Shown here: positions 29,563 through 41,790 of the stretch, in pieces
How positions within the stretch are numbered: the stretch's first letter is position 1
Layout: the number at the start of each line of letters is the position of its first letter
From: Anthopleura xanthogrammica
Taxonomy: Eukaryota > Cnidaria > Anthozoa > Actiniaria > Actiniidae
Assembly (NCBI GenBank): GCA_964019055.1
Contig: OZ025216.1
Span: 2,974,501-3,038,500, forward strand
Length of the DNA: 64,000 nucleotides
Direction: 5' to 3'
The notes under the pieces: generated by a model
Seen by the model: only the letters and a program-made list of their open reading frames with translations
What the model was told of the DNA's origin: nothing
The model's database searches: none
Position numbers and translations under genes: made by a program

Positions 29563-32500
29563 CTATTGCTCTTCCTCTATAATTGAAGCAACAGTCTTAT
29601 AAGCGACTTCTGTCGTACAGCACACAAAGTCTTGTCTCTTATAAGGAAGAGATGCGCCATTGGTCCATTCATCAACAGACGGATCGTAGCACTCAATAGA
29701 ACTAAGTATAGACCCTCTTGGACCGCTCTTTCCTCCGATTACCCAAATCTTCCCAGAGTGCTCTGCGATCCCAGCATTAATTCGAGGTGTGCTCATTGGC
29801 GCAATAGGTGTCCATTGATTAGTTTCAGGTTCATAAAACTCGGCTGAACGTAATGCTTGGGTTCCATGGCAACCACCGAATACAAGGATTTTACCATTGG
29901 ATGAAACTGATGCAGCGTCACACCTTGGTTGGTTCATTGGTGCCACTGTACTCCAAGAATCTGAAAACAGACCAATAAGGGTAGTTTTAGATGCAAAATT
30001 AGGCTAATGCAAACCATTTTACGTAACGTCAAAGCAGCTCAATTTGGAGGACAAAACAATAGAATTTCAATTTCCTGAGAATTATTGGAAACCTATTGTT
30101 TTGTCCTCCAAATTGAGCTGCATTCCGACGTGCTGAAAGGGGTCTATTGCTGGGTTTCAATCAGCTGGTAAAAGTCTTTGAATCTCATTATCTGCTCCAA
30201 ATGGTGGTCAAACACTGACCACTATGTGCTGTCAACCAGAAAGAATTCTATTGAAAACTTGTGATTCAGCTGAGGAACATTCCGCACGAGACAGGAAATA
30301 ACGTCAAGTGAAACTCAGCTATTACCTATAACTTTATTGCTGTATTACCTGATTCTCTGTCATATCTGTCGACGGTATTTTCACCGAGAGGACTACCATG
30401 ATTAATGACCTGGGACGAGCCTCCAATGACGTACACGTGACCGGAAGTGGCAGCAATACAATGCCCTGCACGTCTACGTGGAATTGCCGCCAAAGGAATG
30501 AAAGCAGGCTTCCTGTTTATGTCCTTCAAACTTATTACACTTGAAGTCGGATATTGCTGCCTTGAGTCAAGACTTTGAATGAAAATAACTTCGTTACCAA
30601 GCCCCACAGCTTTGTAAGAACTGCAGTCGACTGGAAACGGGAGATTTGGAGTAGAGAGCGTTTCCCATTGGTCGGTTTTAGGGTCGTATTTTTCCATATA
30701 TGGTACTTCTTGTTGGGTTGTTGAAACTTCTTGAAGACCGCCGACCGCAAGGACTGTCGAGTCTGCCTTTGTCATGTCCAGCCTAAAAAAGATTAGAGAA
30801 TTTGTTGAAAGTCCACCCCTTACACGTGACGTCAAAGCAGCTCAATTTGGAGGACAAAACAAAAGAATTTCATTCTCCTGAGAATTAGAACCTATTGCTT
30901 TATCCTCCAAATTGAACTACATTCAGACGTGCTACAAGGGATCTATAGGTTAGTGCCTTTTATTTTCGCTGTTCTTATTTAAGTATTTAAACTATCTTTC
31001 TAGCTTCAGCTATGAGCCAATCATCAAGCGCTAAAATCATCCAATCAGAAATAAAACTTGATCTGTAACTAAAAAGGGCGACTTAAAATATATCCAATCA
31101 GAAGAGGTTGAAATAAGGGCATTTTTCAGAGTCCCCCCAACTGTCTTGTAATATTGCAGTTTATGGAGCCACTGCTTGAAAATCGATAAATCGATGCACC
31201 GAACCAAAATTTTGAAGAGTCCTTGAGAACTTTCGAGCCATTTTTGTCTATTTGATGTTTATAAGGGAGGTTTTGATTATAGTTCAATATCGATAGCTTG
31301 TCAAAACCGTAACTGTTTATAATTAATCTATTAATATCAATATCAGCTATGAAACTGAAACTTGCAATTCAATCCATTGGTACAGTTTCCAATTTTGCCG
31401 TCATTTAGAAAATTAACCACTTAATCTATATCTTATTTTGTGGTTTTTTTTTTTGTTTTTTTTTTTAATTTCTCGTTACCTAATAGTAATTCAATTAGAA
31501 AACTTCCTTTATTGAAAACACGTTTTCAATTCAACCGTTTTTTCTATCTTGAGAAATGATAAACCAGTCAACTATCAGTAGTTCCTGGAACAGGTAGGCG
31601 CTGCAGTTTCCGTTCTAAATGAATCCAAAACAAATATTTGTCTTGCAGAAAATATAAACCAAATTATTATAATTTTTATAGGTAGTTATTTAAAAAAAAT
31701 ACTTTAAGACAATCTTAATTAACTAGGCTGTATAAAGAATCAAAACTTCTTCAGAAGTGATGGTTTCCGATCGAGGTTTTTGCTCAACGAATCACTGCTC
31801 TCTTTTTCAAGTGACTATTTTTAGAAGTCTCGAATTATAATTGATGTCGCTTAAAAATTTAATGAGTAAGTGATTGTTCTCTACATCCACCTGTTCGCAA
31901 TTTGGTCAAAACTTTAATTATTATTATGTTACTAGCGTTTTGAACTTTTATTTTATGAGTTGCCTTTAATTTTTTTTCCTTAAGGTAATCAATGTTTAAT
32001 GATGCAACATTTGTGTCTTGTTGCAAACCAAAATGTTTCCCTTATTGCCTTGAGTGGCGGAAACGTCTGTTCCAAACACTTCATCCCCTCTAACTATTTT
32101 GATTTAAGAACTTTTGTATTGTTGATTTTACTTAATGTTCTTGTTTTTTCTTACCTCCAACGTGGTACATTCATTTTTCCAACTTCACACCATTTATTTA
32201 CACTCGGGATGTAACAAGAAACAGTTTCCAAAATCCTTATTCCATCCACACCACCGACGACCAAGATAACAGCAACATTACTGTACGATTTTCTCGGATT
32301 TGCAGGTTCCATTCCTCTAGAAAAAACAGTAGAAATATCCTCTGCAATTGCTTTATACATCAAGTTGTCCTCTACCAGTCCGGGTTCAATAAAATCCAGA
32401 CGAACTAGTGACATAAGTTGTACAAGATACTCCTTCCTCTTCTTCACATCGTATGCTATCCAGTCGGCAAGAACTTCAAACAGCTGATCTTCACTCTCAA

Positions 32501-33023
32501 CGTGTAATTCATCGCTTGATAGCAGCTCAATTATCTCATCCACATGCAAATTCATAAAGTCTTCATGTTTGGCTACGGTTAAAAATTCCTTGTAAAATAA
32601 ATTCAAAGCTTTGAGATGAAGTTTCCCGCAGAAAAATTCATCTGCAATAGACATTATCGTCAAGCAATTTTCTGCTTCAAGAATTCTTCCCAAATATTGA
32701 CAACAAGCGTCTTTGACAGCTGAAATAAAAAGAAAATTCGAAGCTTCCAATAAAACTCGGACATTTCTTTCGTCTATTTTCAAGTCTCCAGTGTAAATAA
32801 AATCCAGAATAGATTTAATAGCCAAAGGGTCCATTTCTTTCAAGTCGATTCGAGCTTGTTTTTTCTCTAGCATGTTCGTCGTGAACATCGCCATGAAATA
32901 ATTACTATTCGCTGCTAAGATGCCTTTGTGGGCGGGAAATTCTTCATTTTTTACTACCAACACCACATCACAAAGTATATTCAATTGCCTTTGAGAATTC
33001 AAGCTTTTTAGTAGGCCATCCAT
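29563..33023 (-). CDS. BTB-BACK-Kelch protein (KLHL-type Cullin-3 adaptor)
   Basis: Three coding exons on the minus strand: 32155-33023, 30349-30782 and 29563-29960. Donors are GTAAGAA and GTAATAC, acceptors TTTTTTAG and TTTTCAG, and phases agree across both joins (W-R-L-D-M and E-S-D-S-W). The product is 566 residues, normal for a KLHL protein. BTB domain: about 10-115 (FPAHKGILAANSNYFMAMF). BACK domain: about 120-225. Kelch repeats fill the rest (VVGG, AVGG, VIGGSS, VFGGCHG, VIGGKSG with following Y and W). By family knowledge such proteins bind Cul3 through BTB/BACK and present a substrate bound by the Kelch propeller for ubiquitination; the substrate cannot be told. Both introns contain MITEs, and intron 2 is largely two of them. 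Confidence 0.93.
30010..30147. repeat. MITE family Y, copy 2 (Kelch intron 2)
   Basis: Same inverted ends and core as the copy at 28997. It directly abuts the family X MITE at 30149. Confidence 0.85.
30149..30319. repeat. 171-bp MITE family X, copy 2 (Kelch intron 2)
   Basis: The inverse of the copy at 8954-9124 with a few mismatches (for example CTCAGC at the right end). It ends about 30 bases from the exon 2 donor. Confidence 0.85.
30813..30947. repeat. MITE family Y, copy 3 (Kelch intron 1)
   Basis: Begins CCACCCCTTACACGTGACGT and ends GGGATCTATAG; same core as copies 1 and 2. It lies just upstream of exon 2, starting about 30 bases from the acceptor. Confidence 0.85.
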
Positions 33024-34000
33024 TGCTTGAAAATTACGGAATCTTTCTGGCTCAGATGACTTGATTTTCGGCTCTCGTTAGAGTTATTCAGTGTGCACGG
33101 AAAACCATAACAAGTCTCTATATATTAACCAGATATCTTTGTTTCAGACGTCCTTTCACTTCTGAACCAAGTCATTCTTTCGTTCTCTCTTAAAATCAAG
33201 TAGGAGCTACAACTTCGACTAGCTTCTTACCACAGAGAACTCTACTGTAATATGTCTTCACAAAGTACTCAATACTTATGCCTGCATCCATCCAACCTGT
33301 CAATATCGAGGACAATTCTGCTATATTTTCAAACCATTCAACCGCGGCTTAAATACTGATATTACAGCCCGTCGTGATTTCTTGCTATTTTTGGTTTATT
33401 TTGATCATTCGTGACGTTAATTTATTATTAGCATATTTTAAATTGAAGACTTACATCATTGCGCTACACTAGAATGGAAACTAGTGGATAGAAGTCCCTG
33501 AAAAATATCAGAATTTGTTTTGAATTCTGTTTTTGAATTCTTACTCTAGTTGGCCCGTTTTCTCACAATCCTCCGCTTTCGAATGTCAATAAAATAAACT
33601 CCTGTTGCAAAGGGTATTCTAGAATATAAGACCACAGAACTTAAAGACGTTCATCCTGCTGGGGTTTGTAATCAAAGTCTTAATTATTCTATCTATGTAA
33701 GGTACCTGTTTGCGGTCAAAACTTTTCTTCTCAACTTACTCGAAAACAGAAATTTTTTTAGTAAACTTGCTCTGAATATTGACTTTCTCATTAATTAACG
33801 ATGATTAAATATATCTTTTTTGTAAAGCTGAACTGATAAGAAAGAAAAATTCCCCAATCGATTATTTTGTCATGGCTTTTTCTGGTTGTCAAAGTTAGGG
33901 ACGGCCGTGGGAAAATCTTCCATAAAACAAGCCTTTAGAAATCCCCCTAGCTTATCCCCAAAAAATTTATGATTCACTAGTTAACTTCAGTTTGGAGAAA

Positions 34001-34204
34001 GAAAACCTCGTCGTTTGGGTGGGAAGCCATTTGAATGAAAACCTCGTCGTTTGGGTGTGAAGCCATTTGAATGAAAACCTCATCGTTTGGGTGGGAAGCC
34101 ATTTGAATGAAAACCTCATCGTTTGGGTGTGAAGCCATTTGAATGAAAACCTCGTCGTTTAGATGGGAAACTATTTGAATAAAAACCCGGTCTTTTCGAT
34201 TGGA
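34001..34204. repeat. 36-bp minisatellite, about 5.6 units
   Basis: Unit GAAAACCTCGTCGTTTGGGT followed by GGGAAGCCATTTGAAT. Alternate units differ as GTGGGAAG and GTGTGAAG, so the array seems to have grown by pairs. Not a CRISPR array: there are no unique spacers. Confidence 0.93.
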
Positions 34205-34533
34205 AATTCGGCCAGTTGTAGCACACAGAACTATACATTATATACATTGCTTTAGCACAACTTTAATTCAGCTTTCGCAACATAATTTACAAAACCTCCA
34301 GTTACCAGAGTCGTGTCTACTTTAGTTTATCTGATTGAAAAGTAAATGCATTATATAAATGATTCTCAATTGATTATTTAACATCCAGTACTTGCTGTTG
34401 GTGCAGTCCTTCGCACAATTGTAGAAAATACAAGATTCGTAAAATGACATTTTTTAAATGCAATGTATGGTTTGCAAGGGGAAGAAAAGCTACAAGTGAA
34501 TCATTTTCGCCTTTTTTTGCTATCCCAATTTTA

Positions 34534-34701
34534 TTAGTATAATTTTAGGCTTGAATATAGAGTTTCGCGCTCTGTGACTGGTCGAGCGATTGGTGATTAT
34601 GAAGTTTACCAAAGTTTGCAAGAACGGAAGTAATACTTTAGAGGTTTTTTAAATCCTGAATTTCGTCTTTTTTCTGATATTCAACTCTAAAATTATACTA
34701 A
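34534..34701. repeat. 168-bp element with 15-bp TIR
   Basis: TTAGTATAATTTTAG at the left and its exact inverse at 34687-34701. A second hairpin (ATTATTCACC and GGTGAATAAT) follows at 34708-34800. Confidence 0.7.
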
Positions 34702-35174
34702 AAAAATTATTCACCTCTGGCTCAGAGAATATGGTGAATATTAACCTCGACTGTCTTGGTAAATATTCATCGATATTTACTTCGTCTTCGGTGAATAATT
34801 GTTAAATAATAATCGGACTTTAATGCAATGATACAAGATAAAAAAAACTATATCGATTTTTCTAGGATTACACAGCAATACACGAGATTTATGGTGTACG
34901 ATTTCTGTCGAACGACGAGAAATAATCGTACTCAAGAAATCGTGCATCGCAGAGTGAAGATTGCAATCGGTTAAAGGAGATGTGACAAGTGCAGTTAGAA
35001 TATTTTTTGAAAACGATTAGGATTCATGAATTGTTATAATTATAGATTCTTGAGCGAAGAATGTTATACACGGTTACCTAACATCATTGCCTGAAAATAC
35101 AAAAAAAAAAAAAACAAGAATGAGAATATTTTAATGAGATTTTTTTTAAAGTTAATATTAGCAAATTAGGATAC

Positions 35175-35320
35175 CCAGCTGATCTGAGAAAAAATATTAG
35201 CCAATCAGAATCGAGGAAATTTGCAAAACTGAGGCGTCATTCTTAGCCAGCTGATCTGAGAAAAAAAATTTAACCAATCAGAATCGAGGAAACTTGCAAA
35301 ACTGAGGCGTCATCCTTAGT
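35175..35320. repeat. 72-bp tandem duplication
   Basis: CCAGCTGATCTGAGAAAAA through AACTGAGGCGTCATTCTTAG occurs twice head-to-tail with a few changes (period 72). Confidence 0.85.
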
Positions 35321-35344
35321 AGCCCAGGGAATCGTGAAACGGTT

Positions 35345-35485
35345 AGTTCTTTATCAAAAACCTCTCCTCAAACTCTAGATTTATCTCAGATATCAAATTG
35401 TATAAGTCAAGTTTTTGCAGGCTACATGACACCTCAATTTTGCAGTGAAGTCATTTCTACGTCACTATTTCAGACCAGCTGGAGT
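35345..35485. repeat. Repeat family Z, copy 2
   Basis: Same as 29318-29455 at about 85-90 percent by eye; a third partial copy follows at 35556-35600. Confidence 0.75.
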
Positions 35486-35687
35486 AGCTTGTTGACTCGG
35501 GAAACAGATATTTCTCTATTTTAAATGCACTCAATAGTAGTACATGTATGCAAAATATCAAAAACCTATCCTGAAAATCTAGATTTATCTCAGATATATA
35601 TATACCCTTTTAACATCTCCCTTTTAATACATCCTTCAATGTTCCACCTTTAATATTATGGTGGTTGAAACAATCAATCAATCTTAC

Positions 35688-38600
35688 CTTGCTGATGTCA
35701 ATTCCAGTCAGGCTTTCTACTGCCTTAGGTAACCTGGCTACGATATCCAAGATTTCACCAGTCAGTTTGCTAGCACCAATTTCTCCCTTTCCATTGGAAA
35801 CCATGGTGATCTTGTTACATTGTGAGATAGGTGCCGCAACTTCAGCAGCAATCTACAATGACAGAGAAACAACATGCAACAGTGAGAGGAAACACCTAAG
35901 AAAATGACTATAGTGGTGGAGGGTTGCACCAATTTTCATAATTAAGCAACCAGCACAGCCCAAGATATCTGGGTTTTTAGCTGCAGTTGATCAAAACTTT
36001 AATAGCTCAGACCATTGAAAGTTTGATTGATGGAAGCCAAATTCCAATTATAGGTAGTTGTCTGGGTCATGTTGTTATGAAAATAAGTGTTATGGGCAAG
36101 GGGAGAAGAAAGCAGCAGCTCTCTGAAGAACAGATCTATCCTTATAAAAACAGAACATGTGAATGAAGTTTCACTGTATTTCAAACAGTGGTTGCATTTG
36201 TACTTATTAATTCTTGCACAAAAAGCCAAAAATTTGAAGTTGGGAAGTTGTATTTTGTTCCATGCTGGGATGACAGAAAAGCCCTGTGCAACTAAATGGT
36301 TCTATAAACTACATGTAAACCCAGGGTTTGCATACCTTAGGCATTGTCTCCAAGACCATGTCAACAACAGCAGCTTCACGATATTCTTTCCAAGCATCAG
36401 CTTTCTTTGCCATCTGTTCTGCTTCTGCTTTAGCCTTGGCTTCAATAGCAAAAGCTTCTGCTTCTCCCTTCACCTAAACACACACAACACAAGGATCATT
36501 TCTAAAAACTATAGTTTTCACAGTCAGATAATATATTATAATATAGTACAATTGGAAAATGCAAGAGAATGCATCTTGTGGGTCAAACAAAGCCCAGACA
36601 AAACTTGCCAACTGCCATCAAACTGACACATACAAGAAGAAAGATTCCAAAGTCAAGACTATTGGAAGTTGTAGAGAATATAAGCTTTTGCATTACAGAA
36701 CATTGCACATACCTTGATAGCCTCAGCACTAGCTTCTGCCTCAAGAACAACACGATTTCTGCAATCAAGGAATTCACAGCTCAGTGTTCTACATAGGCTT
36801 TTTTAAAACTAAAATTTCCTTACGATTTACCTTATTTAGTGCAAAAGTACAAAGTCTATAATCCTAATGGCATTGATTTTAGTATGATATTTCAGACGCC
36901 TATACCTGTTAGCTTCAGCAAGTTTTTCTAGCTTGTACTTCTCAGCTTCAGCCGGCTGTCTGACCATGGCCTCTAGTTCTCTCTCACGTCGAGAAATTTC
37001 CTAACAAGCAAGGTATACACAGAGGTTATAAACATTAATAAGAGGCCCTTAAGCTGATATTGTTTATAGTTAGAAATCCCATTTCCAGTAATGGCTAAAT
37101 CCCAGTTCCAGTTCATAAAATCCCATTTTCCCAGCCCAAAAAAAAGGCAAATCCCAGCTCCCATTTTACCCCTTCAGGACCCCCTTATAAAGGCGGTGCA
37201 CGGAAGTACGCAAATACATTTCATATGGTCACATCTTTGCGTGTTGTGCTTACTAACATTTAATGAGCTGCATGAACGTGAGGCTAAAGACTTTATGCAT
37301 AAATATCAAGAAAGGACTATAAAATTTTTTCTATTCTGTTCCATTCATTCAGTACCTGTTCCTGAACTTTGATTTGTTGTCCTCTCTCAATAACTTTAAT
37401 CTGCATCTCCTCCTCTTTGATTTTCTGCTTGGTTACTGCAGCTTGAAGATCATAAGCAAGCTGGGATTGGGCTTTCTGAGATTTAAAAGATTTCAACCAC
37501 ATTAGGATATAAACTGACACCAGTTTTATACGACAAGTCATGTCAGTGCAGATTGCGGATCTTGGTTATTTTTAAGTAAGGGGATGAAGATTAAAGACAA
37601 TTTCATCTCATTGTGGATGCAACTGTGCGAATAGAAATTTTTCAAGGATGAAAACCTGAAAACAATTCAAATTCAAGTAGTTTTTGAACAAGGACCTGCA
37701 TACAATATGTACCTACAAGTACATGAAGCTCAATTCTTGATCAGAAGTGACTGACCCATATTACACCATATTTTACAAACTGTCCCATGAAAATGTAGTC
37801 CATTATTTCTCATTTTTCATACCTTTGTTTGAACTTCAATGTCATAACCAGCTTTCTTTAGCTCAAAGTCTCTCTTGGATTTGGCAATCTCTGTTTCATT
37901 TTCATATTTTGCCTTCATTCTTGCTTCTTCAGCAAGTGCTTCCTAAGAACCACATAAAAACAAGAATATGTCATCAAGTACTACATGCTATACAACCACG
38001 AGAAGGTAGGTGACATACATGAGCTAATTCAAACAACAAAGGGCTAGATTTAATTCAGAAACCATTACACAAAATCCACTGTTTTGCTATTCAAGCCGTT
38101 CGCCAATCCCTTGAATATGACTTCTTTGTTTATCACAATGCTTTAGAAGAAACACTAGGGGGTTGAGACCCGAACAAAGAATTTTATGCTCAAGGGAGTG
38201 ATGTGGTCATGGGTCTTATTGGTTCACTATATCTGCAATACTAATGTCTGTCTGTCTGATAGGCACTGTACCTTTGTTCCTGAATCCCTGTGAGCCTCAG
38301 CTTCACCAATACGAGCATCTCTCTTGACCTGAGCAGTTCTAGCCATACCAAGAGCATGTAGATAACCCTAGAAGAATGGATCAGTTAACATTTAATATAC
38401 AAACTAATGAATCAATAGATGTCGACGTAAAAATGTCAGAATCATATATACAGTACCTCGTCATCACGAATGTCCTTGATTGTGTAGCTGACAATACTGA
38501 TTCCCATGTTCACAAGATCTGATGAAGCAACCTATGGGGGTGGTCAAAGCATGTTATTTTATAACAAAGGCTTTTAGAGTAAAGTACGAAAGTAAGCATA

Positions 38601-41600
38601 CAAAAGAAATCAACATGAACCATGCACAAATACACAAACAGTTTTCAGAATAGACCTTCTTATCTTGGGCATATTATAATGTTTTCCCATTTTAGACCAC
38701 ATTCATTCAATCATTCCCTAGAGTATCATTTCTTTGTTTAACAGTTGTACATGCATATGAGAAGACACATGAATAACTCAAACAATTATTCGTATTCTTA
38801 AGAAAATGGTCTGAAATGGGAAAACACTACTTTTTAAATTTATAATCACAATAATTTTTTTAACTTGTTTTACCTCAAACACACTCTTTGAGAACTTTTT
38901 ACGATCTCTGTAGATTTCCTGAAGGAACAAAGATTTATGCATTATTTTTGATAATGACTAGGTCATTGAAAATGGACTCCTAAGAGAGAGATTTATTCAA
39001 AATGATTATTCTTCATTAAGATCAGAGATCAGGGACTTCAAGAATCTACAAGCATTGGGGACAGTGATATGGGGAAGATTATGCTTGCACTTTTTCAAAA
39101 TGGTTTTCCAAATCATCCTTGTTGTTATCATTCTCTCTATGCTAGGATGTAAAAAAGCATCAACTGAAATTCTAGTGAGTACGGCAACGGCAAGGATGAC
39201 AGTGTGAGCATGAAAAAAAAATTGAAAATATGCTCACATCATCATTATCATCCTACAGTACATTGCCATCCTGATAAAGGTTCCTATCATCAATAGGAAA
39301 GAAAGATGTGGACTAAAGAAGAAAATAAACAAAAAAATTTAACCATGTATTTATGAGTACCTCAACTGTCATTGTCCCCATGATTGCACGTTGATGACCC
39401 TCAAGCGTCTCCAAAGCAATGTGTTCCATCTGTTGTGTAGACTTGCCAAGGAACTGCTGACATGCTGCGTGAAGCATTTCTTGGTTTTGTCCTTGAATCT
39501 TGATCTGTATAATTGAATCAAACACTATACACTTCAATAATGATCCAGATTTTAATAACATACCAAGGCTCAAACTTAACTTTTTTGTCCACTAGCAAAA
39601 TCTTGCTAGTAAGACTTTTTTCTTACTCGAGAGTGTTTGCTAGCGCATATTTTTTTCACTCTCAAATTCCGAAAAAGCACTAGCATTTTGCGAGTTTGCG
39701 AGCATTAATTTTGAGCCCTGTATACAATAATAACATAGTGCACATTTTTATCCACACTTTCAGAACTGAATATAGATCTATGGAATCTCAAAATTGGATT
39801 GATTCTCAACTTCCCCTGAATATCCACTGGTTCTTAGGGGAATTTTTTTTATTTTTTCCCTAAATGAGTATTCCAGCTAATTTATGTAATATTAGTGTTT
39901 GGAAGGAGGTAATTTTCATGTGTTCAGGGATCTGTCCATTAGTTCTCTTACATGTATATGGTTCCACTATTTTTCAATAGTGAAACCATATGCTTAATAG
40001 CACACATAATAGTTTCAGTATATCACCTCTATTAATTTAATGTCAATCATTTCTGTTCTATCCAAATCTTTATCAAAGGACTCAACGATTCAAGATTTTT
40101 ATATTCAATAATTATAGGTAAATAAGATTATGATTAATGTTAGGTTGATCTGTGATCATAATAAATAAAATGTGTATAAATCAGATCCAAAATTTACTAA
40201 CTACAAATTTTCGACTCCAACTGTGATTATGATTTTTGACTTTAATTGATAATTTAGTTAATTTCATTGAGTGAGTAATGTGATCGTCCGGACGATCACA
40301 TTACTCACTCAACTACTACACCTGGGTTGAAACCATTTACTCTCATTAGTTAATTTCATTGTGAAGGACAAATCAAAAGCTTTTAATTCTCAAGAGATTG
40401 AAATTCTTTTGTGTTGTCCTCCAAAATGACCTGCTTTGACGTCACATGAAAGGGGTCTATGATACATATATTTTGCTGGTGCTGGTACTAGTCAGACCAC
40501 TCTCATGTGGATTTCATGCGCACTCTTTCTAAATGGAATTTGTGCCCTTTCTTTTGTATTTTCCATTACACGTTGAAACTTTTAGCTGAAACTTGTGTGC
40601 AACAATGTTGCAAGATAAGTTTCACAGGGGTGAACACACTGCAATTCGTTCTAAAACTTGTCTCACAACGCCATTGCACAAAAGTTTCAGATAAAAGTTT
40701 TGACATGTAACAGGGCCCTTATACTTGCACATTAGATAATTCTAAAAGGGGTCTATGATTATATTATGTATTGCTATTGAAAACCAAAGATCAAAACTAT
40801 ACCAAAGATATAAACTACTATAGGCTTATATAGATAAGAAAAAAATAACAAGTTGTCTGTACTGTAGCTCACCTGTGCTATCCCAGTCACTGATATAGGT
40901 ACTCCATGTCTGGTGTATACCTTTGGTGACTCGACATTGAGAGTCATCGTGTTTAATGATATCCTAAGGAGGTAAATAAACAACATATGAAGCCATGCAT
41001 AAATGAAGTTATATAATGTATTGTTTTATGATGCCAGTAATAACCCGTGGTGAAGTACAAGTCCTCAAAATGAAGTCGAAATCTTAAACAAGTTTGGCAT
41101 AAGATAGATGATTTTGAATATACAAGATACAATAGAATGTTTCTAAACTCTTAGAAAAATATATTAAAGAAGCTTTAAAGAAGAAAAGTTTGAACAAATG
41201 CACAAAGAAATGTGACGATGCAACAAGCTTATTTTCGTTTTATGACATCATAGGAACTTTACATACAAAGCAATTACGATTTTCAGCACAAAAATTACTA
41301 TAAGATAAAATGACTTAGTATCATAAGTTAAGTAGCCTTATTCCATAAGTTTATTAAAAACCGAAGAATGAAAAAATGGACAAGAAATTCAATTGCAACT
41401 GAGCATACGAGAACTACAGGTCAAAACATCTGTTCTTGCAAAGGCATATCTGGTGATCAGAACGCGTTACGATCCCTTCATAACTCATGCTTACAACTTG
41501 GAAAGATTCAATGAAAAATGCTTAGGAAAGACAGGTAACTTACTTCTGTAGCTTCTGGCAAATAGGCCAGACAAAAATACGACCTCCAGTGACAAGAGCT

Positions 41601-41790
41601 GGCCTTGCATGGCACATCCCTAAAGAAAGACGAGAGATCAAATCAACATGTTGATTTCACTGTTTTCTAGTTCATTTCAAATATACATTTACGCGATAAT
41701 TATTTCCCTTAAAACAGCTTAAACACAAGATCAAAACTCACCTGAGACTACCATAGCCTCATTGGGTCCACAAGTCTCGAAGAACACCAT
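35688..41790 (-). CDS. FLOT1: Flotillin-1
   Basis: Lipid-raft scaffold protein of the SPFH family, on the cytoplasmic face of membranes. Thirteen coding exons fit with GT-AG junctions and consistent phases: 41742-41790, 41544-41619, 40873-40963, 39361-39504, 38874-38918, 38457-38531, 38272-38367, 37823-37942, 37356-37475, 36906-37000, 36713-36758, 36336-36473 and 35688-35852. They give 420 residues against about 427 in human. [17 protein letters not shown] starts the protein, then the SPFH domain ([35 protein letters not shown]), then the Glu/Ala-rich coiled coil ([19 protein letters not shown]) and the flotillin C-terminus ([18 protein letters not shown]). Cys37 aligns with the palmitoylated Cys34 of the human protein. 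The last exon (a handful of residues in relatives) was not found; reading past the 35688 donor gives 25 more codons to a stop at 35610. Introns carry several MITEs. Confidence 0.95.
38658..38830. repeat. MITE family W (CATTTCAGACCACAT), copy 1 in a flotillin intron
   Basis: Left part TTATCTTGGGCATA...CCCATTTTAGACCACATT, right part GTCTGAAATGGGAAAAC. The best copy is in RPS5 intron 1 (43255-43440). Confidence 0.8.
39565..39720. repeat. MITE family V (GGGCTCAAAATTAA ends), flotillin intron
   Basis: Ends AAGGCTCAAACTTAA and TTAATTTTGAGCCCTG, with internal CTAGCAAAATCTTGCTAG. Related ends recur in RPS5 introns and at 63479. Confidence 0.65.
40267..40312. repeat. Perfect 46-bp spacerless palindrome
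   Basis: Arms of 23 bases meet without a spacer at CGTCCGGACG; every base pairs (outer part TTGAGTGAGTAATGTGATCG). It lies in a flotillin intron, 40 bases before a decayed family Y MITE. Confidence 0.95.
40356..40460. repeat. MITE family Y, decayed copy 4 (flotillin intron)
   Basis: Lacks its left end. The right half TGTTGTCCTCCAAAATGACC...TTTGACGTCAC...GGGGTCTAT matches the other copies inverted. Confidence 0.7.
40553..40716. repeat. MITE family U (TGTAACAGGGCCC), copy 1 (flotillin intron)
   Basis: Contains GAAACTTTTAGCTGAAACTT and CAGGGGTG and ends TGTAACAGGGCCC. The full copy is at 52393-52672; this one has lost its left GGGCCCTGTTACA end. Confidence 0.8.

Larger units (their letters stand above)
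33024..35609. other. Intergenic between the Kelch and flotillin genes
   Basis: The Kelch promoter is presumably at the left end. The rest holds a 36-bp minisatellite, inverted repeats and a duplicated 72-bp block. The last, short flotillin exon may lie here but could not be placed. Confidence 0.5.

Noticed and set aside
34001..34204. Regular short repeats suggesting a CRISPR array
   Set aside because: Units are contiguous 36-mers without unique spacers, in an animal genome.
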